Notes under the pieces: generated by a model
What the model was told of the DNA's origin: nothing
The model's database searches: none
Seen by the model: only the letters and a program-made list of their open reading frames with translations
Position numbers and translations under genes: made by a program
Shown: in pieces, positions 37,841 through 49,371 of the stretch
Layout of the letters: each line of letters opens with the position of its first letter
How positions within the stretch are numbered: position 1 is the first letter of the stretch
Assembly: GCA_039696685.1 (NCBI GenBank)
Contig: CP155566.1
Span: forward strand, 2,046,001 to 2,110,000
Length of the DNA: 64,000 bases
Direction of reading: 5' to 3'
From: Vibrio sp. CDRSL-10 TSBA
GTDB lineage: Bacteria; Pseudomonadota; Gammaproteobacteria; Enterobacterales; Vibrionaceae

Positions 37841-38005
37841 ATGGCTGAAGCGCATAGCTATCAAATGGCGATTGATTTACTTTGTTGTCACCTAGGCTTA
37901 ACTGAAGAAGAAGCCAAAAAAGAGCTGGGTATCAATACTGATTCAGCCACACAGCAGAATATCGCTGACACGCATTATGCGCTGATGGGTTTGAGCAAAA
38001 ACTAA
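37841..38005 (+). CDS. Small hypothetical protein (54 residues)
   Basis: Frame MAEAHSYQMAIDLLCCHLGL...MGLSKN with AAGGAAAG ribosome binding site 7 bp upstream and its own terminator downstream. Acidic helical middle (TEEEAKKELGIN). I do not recognise a family; independent signals at both ends and the coding-like composition support a real gene. Confidence 0.75.
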   Translation: MAEAHSYQMAIDLLCCHLGLTEEEAKKELGINTDSATQQNIADTHYALMGLSKN

Positions 38006-38050
38006 GGTTTGAATTAAATCCATACTTGCAATGCACATAAGTTTTACTGA

Positions 38051-38077
38051 AAAAGGCTGCCTTGGCAGCCTTTTTTT
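38051..38077 (+). terminator. Terminator of small ORF (possibly bidirectional with bioD)
   Basis: AAAAGGCTGCC-tt-GGCAGCCTTTTTTT immediately downstream of the 54-residue frame; bioD converges from the right. Confidence 0.88.
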
Positions 38078-38136
38078 GATCGTTTGCGTTGCTATCACGT
38101 CATCGATCAGGAAATCAGTTATTCCCTGCTGGCCCG

Positions 38137-38833
38137 CTACGCGTGCGCAGGCTCCCCGACTAACGGCGTCACATCGATGTATTTGCCCAGATCCTGGCGT
38201 TTAGCGCTGAGCAGATAAGGGATCTCACCCAACTTAGGCGCGTCGATGTGCTGCTCCAGCATGGTGATGATATCGGCATAATGTTCTGTGCCGGGATTGA
38301 TGCGGTTCGCAACCCATCCCACCAAGTTCAGCCCGTCGGCTTTGATACTCTCGGCCGTCAGTTGCGCGTGACTCAGGCAGCCCAGCTTAATGCCAACCAC
38401 CAGTACCACTGGTAACTGCTCTTGCTTAACCCAGCTCGACAGACAGTCTGAATCTGATACCGGAACCCGCCAGCCACCAGCACCTTCAACTAATACCACG
38501 TCACAATTGGCTTTCAGCTTCGCCAGCTTGGCGCTGAGAAACTTCATATTCAATCGTCACATTTTCATGTTTGGCGGCGATGTGAGGCGAAGTGGCCAGT
38601 TCCAGCGCATAAGGATTAATATCGTCGTAATCCATTTTCTTCGATGCTGCCTGCAACAGGTGCAGCGCGTCTGAATTACGAAATCCATGCTCGGTTTTCT
38701 CACAACCGGCGGCCACCGGCTTATAGCCAATTGTCGCTAAATCCCTGGCAGATAATGCCTGTAAAATGGCTTTGGACGCCACTGTTTTGCCAACGTCGGT
38801 ATCCGTACCCGCAATAAAAAATGCATCTATCAT
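38137..38833 (-). CDS. bioD: Dethiobiotin synthetase BioD
   Basis: ATP-dependent ring closure of DAPA to dethiobiotin. P-loop [17 protein letters not shown], and the [15 protein letters not shown] motif. GAAAC 38538-38542 splits it; removal of one A restores [20 protein letters not shown]. 231 residues. ATGA overlap with bioC; last gene of bioBFCD. Confidence 0.95.
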
Positions 38834-39633
38834 CGATGTATAACCCCTAAACAAACCTGATATGTTGCAGGCAGAAGACCTTGATGGTTACGAAACACCT
38901 GGTAGTGCTGCTCGACCTGAGTGAGCACGCGCCGGCTGGTTAAGCCACGCGAACGACCATTGACGTGATTGGCGCCAATCCCTTTCAAATCGCGCATTAA
39001 CGAAAATGCAGACTCGTACCAGACTGTAATCGTCGGTAAGTCTATTTGATGTTGCAAACACTGGGCTTGCGCTAACGCAATTTTTAACTGATTGAGCGTG
39101 ATGAAATGATTAACGTGTTGATGTGCATCAATTTTCGCCCAGGCAGATTTAAGTTCACTCAGGGAACCATCAAGTAAAGTGGAAAATAAACCGATGCCGT
39201 CTGCTTTCAAGACCCGACGCACTTCGCGCAAAGGTTGTGATAAATCATCACACCACTGCAATGCCAGGCTTGAAAATACGACATCGAATGATTGGGCCGC
39301 AAACGGCAGACGCTCAGCATCCGCCAACACGTAGCGCATCATGTCATCACCACAGCGCTCTCGGGCGGTGCCCAGCATGCCGGAAGATAGATCAGCACAC
39401 ACGACATGAGCACCACGCTGACGCAGTAACAGCGAGAAATGACCGGTGCCACACCCCAGATCCAGCACCTGATAGCCAGTCAGGTCTTGGGGCAGAAAAC
39501 GAAGTAAACGCTCACCGACATCTCGTTGAAAAGCCGCGTGTTGATCGTAGCAGGCTGCCGCTTTACCAAATGCTTCGGCAATCGCGGCTTTGTCCGTACT
39601 CAAAGAGGAATCCGATAGCACGGTGACTGTCAT
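38830..39633 (-). CDS. bioC: Malonyl-ACP O-methyltransferase BioC
   Basis: Starts pimeloyl synthesis by methylating malonyl-ACP. SAM motif [19 protein letters not shown] and [11 protein letters not shown]. 267 residues, intact. Start at [20 protein letters not shown] overlapping the bioF stop by ATGA; a longer in-frame start lies inside bioF and is rejected. The partner esterase bioH is not in the window. Confidence 0.95.
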   Translation of the reverse strand: MTVTVLSDSSLSTDKAAIAEAFGKAAACYDQHAAFQRDVGERLLRFLPQDLTGYQVLDLGCGTGHFSLLLRQRGAHVVCADLSSGMLGTARERCGDDMMRYVLADAERLPFAAQSFDVVFSSLALQWCDDLSQPLREVRRVLKADGIGLFSTLLDGSLSELKSAWAKIDAHQHVNHFITLNQLKIALAQAQCLQHQIDLPTITVWYESAFSLMRDLKGIGANHVNGRSRGLTSRRVLTQVEQHYQVFRNHQGLLPATYQVCLGVIHR

Positions 39634-40785
39634 ACTTGCTCCTCCAGACAACGCAGCAGGCTCTCTGCCATATGCTGGACATGAGCGACCTGATGACTGG
39701 CAGTCAGGGTAATACGCAGCCTTGCACTGCCCTGCGGCACCGTTGGCGGACGAATCGCCGTCATCCAGCACCCGGACTGTTTCATTTGTTCAGCAATATC
39801 CAGGGCCCTTTCGGCACTGCCGAGAACAAACGGTTTAATGGTGGTATCCGTCGCCATGTAGCCAGGCAGCTCTTTGAGCATGGCATCATAGGTATCGGAT
39901 AACTCGACCAACTTATCCCGGCGCCATTGCTGTGACTGAATCATCTGCGCGGCGTGAGTCAGCGCGTGGGCCTGGGCAGGCGGCATCGCCGTAGAGTAAA
40001 CATGATGACGGGCAAACTGGGTCAGATAATCCCCGACCGAAGCGTTACATAAAATCGCGGCACCAGACAGGCCAAACGCCTTACCGAAGGTCGCCACCAG
40101 AATATCCGGTTTTATACCCGCGGCATCACAACTGCCTGCCCCTTTACGACCCAGAATCCCAATGCCGTGCGCATCATCAACGGCCAGCCAGGCTTTACCT
40201 TCAATACTATGCTGAATTTGCGCCAACGGAGCCTGATCGCCGTCCATACTGAATACGCCTTCAGTGACGACCAGCTTTGCGGCACTATCGGCATCCAGCA
40301 GTTGGTTGAGATGCTTGATATCGTTGTGACGAAAGCGCTTCATGGTCGCTGCACAAAGTAATCCGGCTTCCATCAGCGAGGCATGATTCAGTTTATCCTG
40401 AATGACAACATCGTCTTTGTTGAGCAGGGTAAACAACAGTGCCTGATTTGCGCTGAAACCAGAGCCGAACAGCACCGCACGCTCGTAACCGAGCCACTGA
40501 CACAGTTCTTGTTCAAGTGCCTGATGGGCATAGTTGAAGCCGGTGACCAAAGGCGATGCACCGCTGCCACAACCGTATTTATCCAGGCCGGCCTGCCAGG
40601 CTTTAACCAGCTCAGGATCCGCCGCCAGCCCGAGATAATCGTTACTGGAAAAATTGACAAACTGGCGGCCGTTTTGTTCAAAACGAACCTTATTACTACC
40701 CTGCAGAAACCTGCAGAGTGCGGCTCAGCCCCTGCTGCCTGCGCGCGGCAAGGGCTTGCTCAATTCTGGAGTTAAACGCTGGCAT
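39630..40785 (-). CDS. bioF: 8-amino-7-oxononanoate synthase BioF
   Basis: PLP enzyme condensing pimeloyl-ACP with alanine. PLP lysine in [14 protein letters not shown]; glycine-rich [17 protein letters not shown]. The apparent start in the middle is an artefact: removing one A from GAAAC 40706-40710 joins the body to [20 protein letters not shown] through [19 protein letters not shown]. 384 residues. The start overlaps the bioB end by 14 bp. Confidence 0.94.
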
Positions 40786-41825
40786 CGTAGAAAATGTCAT
40801 CCGCAGTTGGACGGGCAGCCACACGCTCTACCACGCGATCAAGCAGTTCATTTTCAGTAATTTCATCCGGCTTCTGCGCCACTTGCTGGCTGTTGATACC
40901 CAGCTTTTTGAACAGCATCATATCGCTGTCTTCTGCCGGGTTTGGTGTTGTCAGTAGCTTGCACCCATAGAAAATAGAGTTAGCACCAGCCATAAAGCAA
41001 AGGGCCTGCATCTGCTCATTCATATTCTCGCGACCGGCTGACAAGCGCACTGCTGACTGTGGCATCATGATGCGGGCAACCGCGATCAAACGAACAAAAT
41101 CAAACGGCTCCACATCTTCTGCTGTCTCCAGCGGCGTACCTTTGACTTTAACCAGCATGTTGATCGGCACACTTTCCGGGTGTACCGGCAGGTTAGCCAG
41201 TTCCACCAGCAGGCCAGCGCGGTCATTGGTGCTTTCGCCCATGCCGATAATACCGCCTGAACAGATTTTCATGCCGGCATCACGCACGTGGGACAAGGTA
41301 TCCAGGCGATCCTGATAAGTACGCGTGGTGATGATGTTGCCGTAGAAACTCAGGTGAGGTGTCCAGGTTGTGGTTGTAGTAATCCAGCCCGGCGTCAGCC
41401 AGCTCTTTCGCCTGTTCAGAATCAAGCATACCCAGCGTCATACAGGTTTCCAGCCCCATACCTTTCACGCCTGAGATCATCTCTTTAAGCAGTGGCATAT
41501 CACGCGCTTTCGGGTTCTTCCACGCCGCGCCCATACAGAAACGGGTGGAACCTGAGTTTTTCGCTTTTTGCGCGGCGTCTAATACACGTTCCACTTCCAT
41601 CAGACGCTCTTTATCAACGTCGGTACGGTAGTGCGCACTTTGCGGACAATACTTACAGTCTTCTGGGCAGGCACCGGTTTTTATCGACAATAAAGTGCTG
41701 ACCTGAACATAGTTATTCGGGTGAAACTGGCGATGCACCAGCTGTGCCTCAAACAACAGGTCCATAAACGGTTTTTCAAGCAGGGCGTTGACTTCAGCCA
41801 CTGTCCAGTTATGACGAGTTTCCAC
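40772..41825 (-). CDS. bioB: Biotin synthase BioB
   Basis: Radical SAM enzyme inserting sulphur into dethiobiotin. Fe4S4 motif CPEDCKYC and [13 protein letters not shown] typical. GAAAC 41345-41349 splits the gene; repair restores [20 protein letters not shown]. 350 residues. First gene of bioBFCD, divergent from bioA. Confidence 0.96.
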
Positions 41826-41884
41826 GTGTAATCCTTGTTGGGGTTATTAGTTTTATGTTGGCTAGTCTACCGACAAGCGTTAGA

Positions 41885-41917
41885 CTGTCAACAACAACAA
41901 AATCAACAGGTTTACAC
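41885..41917. promoter_or_regulatory. BirA operator
   Basis: Half-sites CTGTCAACA and GGTTTACAC separated by 15 bp in the 131-bp bioA/bioB gap match the bipartite BirA consensus (TTGTAAACC-N15-GGTTTACAA type). It would repress both directions when biotin is sufficient. Confidence 0.85.
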
Positions 41918-41956
41918 TTGTTTAATTTTTAATCTAATTTTCAGTTCGGATTATCT

Positions 41957-43237
41957 ATGGATCTCGCCTTCGACCGCCAGCACATCTGGCATCCCTACAC
42001 TTCAACCCTCACACCTCTGACCTGCTATCCGGTGACCCATGCCGACGGTGTCTCCCTCTATCTTGAGGATGGTACAGCGCTGGTAGATGGCATGTCTTCC
42101 TGGTGGTCCGCCATTCACGGTTATAATCATCCGCGCCTCAATCAGGCCGCTCACCAGCAGATTGATAAGATGTCTCATGTTATGTTCGGCGGTATCACCC
42201 ATCAGCCGGCGATTGATGCCTGCCGCAAACTGCTGGATCTGGCTCCGGATAATCTGCAACATGTTTTCCTGGCTGATTCCGGCTCAGTCGCAGTCGAAGT
42301 AAGCCTGAAAATGGCGCTGCAATACTGGCACGCGAAAGGCGAACAGCGACCAAAGTTTCTGACCCTGCGCCACGGCTATCACGGTGATACCTTCGCCGCG
42401 ATGTCAGTCACCGATCCGGACAATTCGATGCACAGTCTGTACAAAGGCTTCCTGCCGGAGCATCTGTTTGCTGAGTCGCCGCAAGGCGGCTTTTGGCAAG
42501 AGTGGGATGACAACGACATCGCCGATTTCCGTCGTCAGCTGACCGCCAATCATACTCAGATAGCGGCCGTCATCATGGAACCTATCGTACAGGGTGCAGG
42601 AGGAATGCGTATTTATCACCCGCAGTTCCTGCGTGAAGTGCGCGCCTTGTGTGATGAATTTGGCGTCTTGCTGATCCTGGATGAAATTGCCACCGGATTT
42701 GGTCGCACCGGCAAGTTGTTCGCCTGCGAACACGCAGGCATTGCACCGGACATTCTGTGTGTCGGTAAAGCGCTGACCGGTGGTTACATGACCTTATCGG
42801 CAGCCCTGGCCAGCAAAGATGTCGCAGATACAGTGTGTGGCGGTGAGGCCGGCTGCTTCATGCACGGACCGACTTTTATGGGTAACCCGCTGGCATGTTC
42901 GGTAGCGGCTGCGAGTCTGAAATTAATTGCAGAAAATCATTGGCAACAACAGGTTAAACAGATTGAGCAATGCTTTGCTGAACGTTTACCTCTCCTCAAC
43001 CACTATCCGCAAGTCAAAGCAACACGCTGGCTTGGCGCTATCGGGGTGGTAGAAACACATCATCCGGTGCACATGGAAGCGATTCAGGCATTGTTTGTCG
43101 AACATGGGGTGTGGATTCGCCCGTTTGGCCGTTTAATCTATATGATGCCTCCGTTTATCAGTGAAGCACATCATCTCGACCAACTGCTTAACGCGGTAGA
43201 AGCAGCCTTAAAGACCCCGGAATGTTTTCAGTCGTAG
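41957..43237 (+). CDS. bioA: Adenosylmethionine-8-amino-7-oxononanoate aminotransferase BioA
   Basis: PLP transaminase using SAM as amino donor. 426 residues, intact: IWHPYTSTLTPL start region, MSSWWSAIHGYNHP, LDEIATGFGRTGKLFA and PLP lysine in CVGKALTGGYMTLSA. Confidence 0.97.
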   Translation: MDLAFDRQHIWHPYTSTLTPLTCYPVTHADGVSLYLEDGTALVDGMSSWWSAIHGYNHPRLNQAAHQQIDKMSHVMFGGITHQPAIDACRKLLDLAPDNLQHVFLADSGSVAVEVSLKMALQYWHAKGEQRPKFLTLRHGYHGDTFAAMSVTDPDNSMHSLYKGFLPEHLFAESPQGGFWQEWDDNDIADFRRQLTANHTQIAAVIMEPIVQGAGGMRIYHPQFLREVRALCDEFGVLLILDEIATGFGRTGKLFACEHAGIAPDILCVGKALTGGYMTLSAALASKDVADTVCGGEAGCFMHGPTFMGNPLACSVAAASLKLIAENHWQQQVKQIEQCFAERLPLLNHYPQVKATRWLGAIGVVETHHPVHMEAIQALFVEHGVWIRPFGRLIYMMPPFISEAHHLDQLLNAVEAALKTPECFQS

Positions 43238-43291
43238 CAAGGCTTTCAGCACAAAGACCGTTTTTGGGTTAAACCTTCGGGCTTAGCACCG

Positions 43292-43359
43292 TTTGTTAGT
43301 AATCGATATTTGTTAGCAGTACATATTTGTCAGAAATAGAATTTTGTTAGCGATACAAA
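43292..43359. repeat. Four-unit 17-bp degenerate tandem repeat
   Basis: TTTGTTAGTAATCGATA, TTTGTTAGCAGTACATA, TTTGTCAGAAATAGAAT, TTTGTTAGCGATACAAA lie head to tail, sharing TTTGTtAGnnATAnAtA, directly before the bioA/ybiB terminator. Confidence 0.85.
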
Positions 43360-43392
43360 ATGGCCACCGGCGCTCAGGCGCCGATGGCCATT
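43359..43392. terminator. bioA/ybiB bidirectional hairpin
   Basis: AATGGCCA-CCGGCGC-tcag-GCGCCG-ATGGCCATT, long stem between convergent bioA and ybiB. T-runs are short, so terminator strength is uncertain. Confidence 0.7.
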
Positions 43393-43444
43393 AATAAAAG
43401 GAGTCTGGTTAACAGCACTGCTTTACCACCAGATTCGCCAATAC

Positions 43445-44406
43445 TTATACCGCGTGCTGGGTCACATAATGCTGCCAGTACTGGTAAGCCGTGGCCATGG
43501 CTTGTTCGCGATCAAGGGTCTTGGCAAACAGAAACCGCAGTCATGGTGGCAACCACGCTATTGGCCATCTGTACTTTATCCTCTTCTGCAGTGCCAAGCG
43601 GGCAATCAGCAGGTAATGCAATATCAGACAGGTATTGTTCAGGCCAGTAATAACTGTGTACACCGTCGGTTTGGCTCAGCCACACCGTCTGACTCACTTT
43701 CGGGTTATATTCCGACTCACCGGATTGCCCTTTAAACGACACGACAGCATGCGCTGTCTTACCAATCACGTGCTCAACTTCCGCGTGCAGCTGCTGAAAA
43801 CCCGGGTGAAAGCTACCGCGCAGGCCAATCTCAGCGCCACCAGGATTAAGCGCCCGCACCACGGTATTGATCGGTGTACGCAAACCATAGCGGTTTTTCC
43901 AGCTCATCATCAGCTCAGCCTGAGGTGCAAACGCGCTCAGCGGCAAATAGGCGATATTACCGGTTTGCAGCAGGAGTTCGGCATGGTCTGCATCGGATGC
44001 CAGCGGTACCTGGCAAGCGGTCAGGTAATCCTGAGCATGTTCACGGGATGCGGGTTTGTCATTGTAGCCGTGCATTAAGATCTTATGACCGTTATCTGCC
44101 ATGATTCTGGCCGCCAGCAGATGCCATGGTTTTCCCGCCGCAGCGCGTTTACCGGCGTAACATGGCCAGTCAATTTCTGCACCAATCGCCGGCACCCGGG
44201 ACTGGAATGCTTTTACAAATCCGCCGATTTCCGCATTGGTCTCATTCTGGACCCTGATCAGCATCAGCAGCATGGCCATCTGGTCATCACCCACTTCACC
44301 ATTCAGATACTCATCCATCACTTGATAGGCTTGATCAAAAGTCAGTGGCTTACGCCCGCGTTTCTCCGCGCCCTACCGTGCGAATACATTCCAGAATCGT
44401 ACTCAT
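43445..44406 (-). CDS. ybiB: YbiB, TrpD2-family nucleic-acid-binding protein
   Basis: Glycosyltransferase-family-3 fold related to TrpD; E. coli YbiB binds nucleic acid and is linked to DNA damage response. Two frameshifts: GTTTC 44360-44364 near the start (repair: MSTILECIRTVGRGERGRKP) and GAAAC 43531-43535 near the end (repair: ATMTAVLFAKTLDREQAMAT). 319 residues after repair, close to E. coli's 320. Confidence 0.9.
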
Positions 44407-44643
44407 TGCGACCTCATTCCTGTGCACAGCCGATGATACGGCCGTGGTTATTTTGTTATTTATCGCTTTGTTTTACCACGTAATCGTTACGGGTCAATAG
44501 CCAGCAGTGATAACACACTTCTCTCTTTCAGTATCGTACAACTTAGCAGCGAAAGGCTGACAAAATCAGCGACGCAAAAATCGCATCGGATTCAAGGCAT
44601 ACGGTGCATGCTAAGCAGTCAACAAAGCGGTATTAGTAAAATA

Positions 44644-44677
44644 AAAGCGCCCTATTTTGCATAAAACAGGGCGCTTT
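44644..44677. terminator. Hairpin between serS and ybiB
   Basis: AAAGCGCCCTATTTT-gcat-AAAACAGGGCGCTTT, 15-bp-class symmetrical stem; could act on either strand. Confidence 0.7.
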
Positions 44678-44853
44678 GTTCTAGGTATTAACTTGGACGA
44701 GTTATCTTTAATCAATTTAACATTTGCAAAGCTCGTACCAAAAACTAAACCATTAAAATTCAATACGTTATAAATTAGCATATCAAAACAACGCACCCGA
44801 TTTGTGCATCATGCCCTATCAGCTATCATTCAGGGCTATTTTAGGTCCCCTAT

Positions 44854-44887
44854 TTTAAGGTATAAAAAGATTTAAGGTATAAAAAAA
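44854..44887. repeat. 17-bp tandem duplication
   Basis: TTTAAGGTATAAAAAGA is followed by TTTAAGGTATAAAAAAA, two adjacent copies just after the serS terminator. Confidence 0.8.
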
Positions 44888-44911
44888 CCGGCAGTTTCAA
44901 TGCCGGTTTTG
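44881..44911 (-). terminator. serS terminator
   Basis: ACCGGCA-ttgaaac-TGCCGGT stem followed on the minus strand by TTTTTTTATACC, about 25 bp after serS. Confidence 0.85.
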
Positions 44912-44935
44912 GTATTTATATGTCTGAACCGGAGA

Positions 44936-46292
<1,357 letters not shown>

Positions 46293-46346
46293 TTAACCAA
46301 AGCCACGCGTATAGAAATTTATTGGGTCAAAGATAACGAAAAGTGA

Positions 46347-47697
46347 CTAGTTTTCATAGCGCTTTCGTGGGCTTTTTGCGTCCAGGTCGGCCAGATAATC
46401 TAACTTTTCACCAATCTTAGTTTCTAAGCCCCGTTTGGTTGGCTCATAGTAGCGAGTTCCGGTCATTTCCGGTGGCAGGTAACGTTCACCGGCGGCATAA
46501 GCACCCGGTTCGTCATGGGCGTAGCGGTATTCCTCACCATACCCCATATCTTTCATCAGTTTGGTCGGCGCATTACGCAAGTGAATCGGCACTTCAAACT
46601 CCGGCAAATTCTGCGCGTCATTGAGGGCCTGAGCCCAGGCGGTGTAAACAGCGTTGCTTTTCGGCGCACAGGCCAGATAGACAATCGCCTGAGCAATCGC
46701 GCGTGTCCCCTCGTAGGCACCAACCCGATGGAAACAATCCCAGGCTGATAACGCCACCTGCATCGCACGCGGATCCGCATTGCCGATATCTTCCGAAGCG
46801 ATCGCCAGCAACCGGCGCGCGATATAAAGCGGATCACAACCGGCGCTAATCATCCGCGCCGCCCAGTACAGGGCACCATCCGGGTTAGAAACCGCGAATC
46901 GATTTGTGCACAGCCGAAATCAGGTCATACCAAATGTCACCTTTGTTATCAAAGCGCGCCACTTTTTCGCCGGCCACTTCGGCCAGCAAGCTGATCGTGA
47001 CCTGCTTGACGCCCTGCTCATCCGGCTCTGCCATATCATACAGCAGCTCGAGATAATTGAGTGACATACGGGCATCGCCGTTCACCAGCTCTGCCAAACG
47101 TTCCAGAACCTGGTCATGAAATTCAGCACTTTCCTTACCAAGGCCACGTTCACTATCGGCTATGGCCTGATTCAGAGCCTGCAGGATTTCGTCTTTACTG
47201 AGCGATGTAAGCTTATAAACCCGCGCACGGGATAACAATGCGTTATTAAGTTCGAATGACGGGTTTTCCGTTGTCGCTCCGATAAAGGTCACCGTGCCAT
47301 CTTCGATATGCGGTAAGAAAGCATCCTGCTGAGATTTGTTAAAGCGATGTACCTCGTCGACAAACAAAATAGTTCGCCTGCCCGCCAACTTGTTTTCCCG
47401 CGCTTTCTCAATCGCAGCGCGAATTTCTTTCACCCCGGAAGTCACCGCTGACACACGCTCCACTTCGGCATTAGCATAGTTGGCCGCCACTTCAGCTAAA
47501 GTGGTTTTGCCGGTGCCCGGAGGCCCCCACAAAATCATCGAGTGAATTTGACCCGCTTCCAACGCCCGGCGCAACGGTTTGCCCGGTCCGAGGATATGCT
47601 GCTGACCAATATACTGGTCAACGGTTTGTGGTCGCATACGTGCTGCCAGAGGACGAAAATCTTCGTCCCCGGCAAAGTCAAAGCTGTAGTTACTCAA
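46347..47697 (-). CDS. rarA: Replication-associated recombination protein A (RarA/MgsA)
   Basis: AAA+ clamp-loader-like ATPase at stalled forks. Walker [15 protein letters not shown], Walker [18 protein letters not shown]-terminal [19 protein letters not shown]. Start is TTG, encoding [16 protein letters not shown], aligned with the E. coli start MSNLSLDF; no ATG is available nearby. GAAAC 46888-46892 splits it; repair restores [20 protein letters not shown]. 449 residues. Confidence 0.94.
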
Positions 47698-47753
47698 GGT
47701 GATAGTTACTCAGGGTGATTGCTACTCAAGGTTATCGCCATTCAGGGTGATCA
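47690..47753. repeat. 16-bp tandem repeat covering the rarA start codon
   Basis: Successive 16-bp units GTTACTCAAGGTGATA, GTTACTCAGGGTGATT, GCTACTCAAGGTTATC, GCCATTCAGGGTGATC run from inside the rarA start into the lolA-rarA gap. Two of the units carry the TTG that serves as a start codon on the minus strand. Confidence 0.88.
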
Positions 47754-47770
47754 GTCACTGACTGTGCGGT

Positions 47771-48371
47771 TTATTCTGTGCGCTGGTCGTCCACTTCTAC
47801 GCCATCCGGCACTTTAAAGGTAAAACGACTCTTTGGTGGTGTTTGCGAAGACACGTCATCAAAGGTAAACAGGCTTTGTTGCCCGTCCTGCTCAATCACG
47901 GTAAAGCCTTTCACCACACCTGCATTGTTAATAGTGATTTGGAACTGGCCCTGATTGGAGTCGACCGCGGTCGGAGTCAGGGTAAACACATCACCGTTTT
48001 CTTCAACCCGGTATGCGTCCCAGTCACTGGCACGGTTGCGGGTCAGCAGCACAAACGGTGTCTGTTTCTGTCGCCTGGGCCTGGTCATAAATGGTGACTT
48101 GCTCGATAAACGGGCTGTAGTACCACAATGATTTACCGTCCGAGACCAACAAGTTTTCGTCCGGTGCCTCGGTTTGCCAGCGGAACAGGCTCGGGCGGGC
48201 GATATCCACTTCACCGTTACCTTCCATTACAACGTCACCGTCCGGACTGACGACCTGTTGCTCAAATTTAGCACTAAAACCATCGGTCATCGCCAAACGC
48301 TCACTGAGCGTCTCTTTGGGTGAGGCGAAAACGGAAAAACTGCAAAAACACAGTGCTAGCCATTTGTTCAT
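47771..48371 (-). CDS. lolA: Outer-membrane lipoprotein carrier protein LolA
   Basis: Periplasmic chaperone carrying lipoproteins to LolB. Signal peptide [16 protein letters not shown], then the LolA half-barrel ([40 protein letters not shown]). GTTTC 48066-48070 splits it; repair restores [20 protein letters not shown]. 199 residues. Usually essential. In E. coli ftsK precedes it; here it does not. Confidence 0.95.
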
Positions 48372-48538
48372 TCTGTCACAGCTCCTAGCTATTGGGGATA
48401 AGGAAGTTATAGGCGTTTTACTTCCTTATTGTGTCAATCCTGTGTGGGAAAAGTTCGATTCACGCGAATCAAAGTCATCAAAAACTCACCGCGTGGTGAC
48501 TCACCATACGGCCGATACTTCGACTTACAGTGACGATA

Positions 48539-49168
48539 TCAGCCAACAGCCAATCCGCAGCACTGCTTGAACTTTTTGCCACTGCCACAAGGGCAGGCGT
48601 CATTACGGCCGATATCTTTAAACGGATTAATACTCTGCGCTTTTGAGCCAAGCATGGCTTCATCGGCAGCCAGAGCGACTTCATGAACCATGAGGTCCAG
48701 TTGCTTGATCATCGAGGCCAGGTTTGGCGGTGAATCGTAGCCTGCCGCTTTCATTTCCGCGTGCGTCTGCTCTTCATCAATCGCCAGCATCAGGGTCGTC
48801 AGCAGAGCTTGCAGCATACGCACCGAACCATCTGACAGATGGACTTCATGCCACAACGGCTCAACGTGCGGCCAGACATTCATAAAACCTTCGGCAAAAT
48901 CAGCCAATGCCTCTTCACTGGATTCAGGTTGCGCAGCCAATAGTGCCAGCAAGCCGTAACTGTTCTGCTTTAACTGATTGTACTGAGCATGGATCTGCTC
49001 CACGACTGCTGGTTTAATCGCACCGGCCTGCTCACCAAACACGGCTTGCAACCATTCTTCAGGGTCGAGCGGTTTCGTCGCCAGATTGGCGGCATATACT
49101 GCACCTTCAATAAACAACGGTGATTGATCACACTCATCCTGAGTCAGATTGACTAGCTGATAGCTCAT
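48539..49168 (-). CDS. UPF0149/YecA-like protein with SEC-C zinc motif
   Basis: 209 residues: helical UPF0149 domain (GFMNVWPHVEPLWHEV) and a C-terminal SEC-C zinc-binding motif, DACPCGSGKKFKQCCG, as at the end of SecA. YecA has been connected to SecA/ribosome association in E. coli; precise role not shown here. Divergent from dusC. Confidence 0.85.
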   Translation of the reverse strand: MSYQLVNLTQDECDQSPLFIEGAVYAANLATKPLDPEEWLQAVFGEQAGAIKPAVVEQIHAQYNQLKQNSYGLLALLAAQPESSEEALADFAEGFMNVWPHVEPLWHEVHLSDGSVRMLQALLTTLMLAIDEEQTHAEMKAAGYDSPPNLASMIKQLDLMVHEVALAADEAMLGSKAQSINPFKDIGRNDACPCGSGKKFKQCCGLAVG

Positions 49169-49371
49169 GGGGTCTCTTATATTTCATCAATGGCGAAAGC
49201 GGCATTATACCCAAACTGACCCGCTTGTGTGTGCCGATTTCCTCACAACTGCAGGCTTCCTCGCCAACAAAACCAATAACAACCGCTTCGCCGACCGGGT
49301 ATGGCGTGACATTTGGGGTACGCCACACTACAATCTCGCCTCAATTTTGAACGGCAATGATAAAACACACT

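Larger units (their letters stand above)
44407..44935. other. ybiB/serS intergenic region
   Basis: 529 bp without a supported gene. Holds the ybiB promoter by position, two hairpins (separate entries) and a 17-bp duplication. A 61-codon minus-strand frame overlaps a terminator and is rejected. Confidence 0.4.

Noticed and set aside
44611..44796. 61-codon minus-strand open frame in the serS/ybiB gap
   Set aside because: Overlaps a 15-bp hairpin, AT-rich, without a ribosome binding site.
47690..47753. CRISPR-like repeats (also 43292-43359)
   Set aside because: Units are contiguous, degenerate and without unique spacers, and no cas genes are present.
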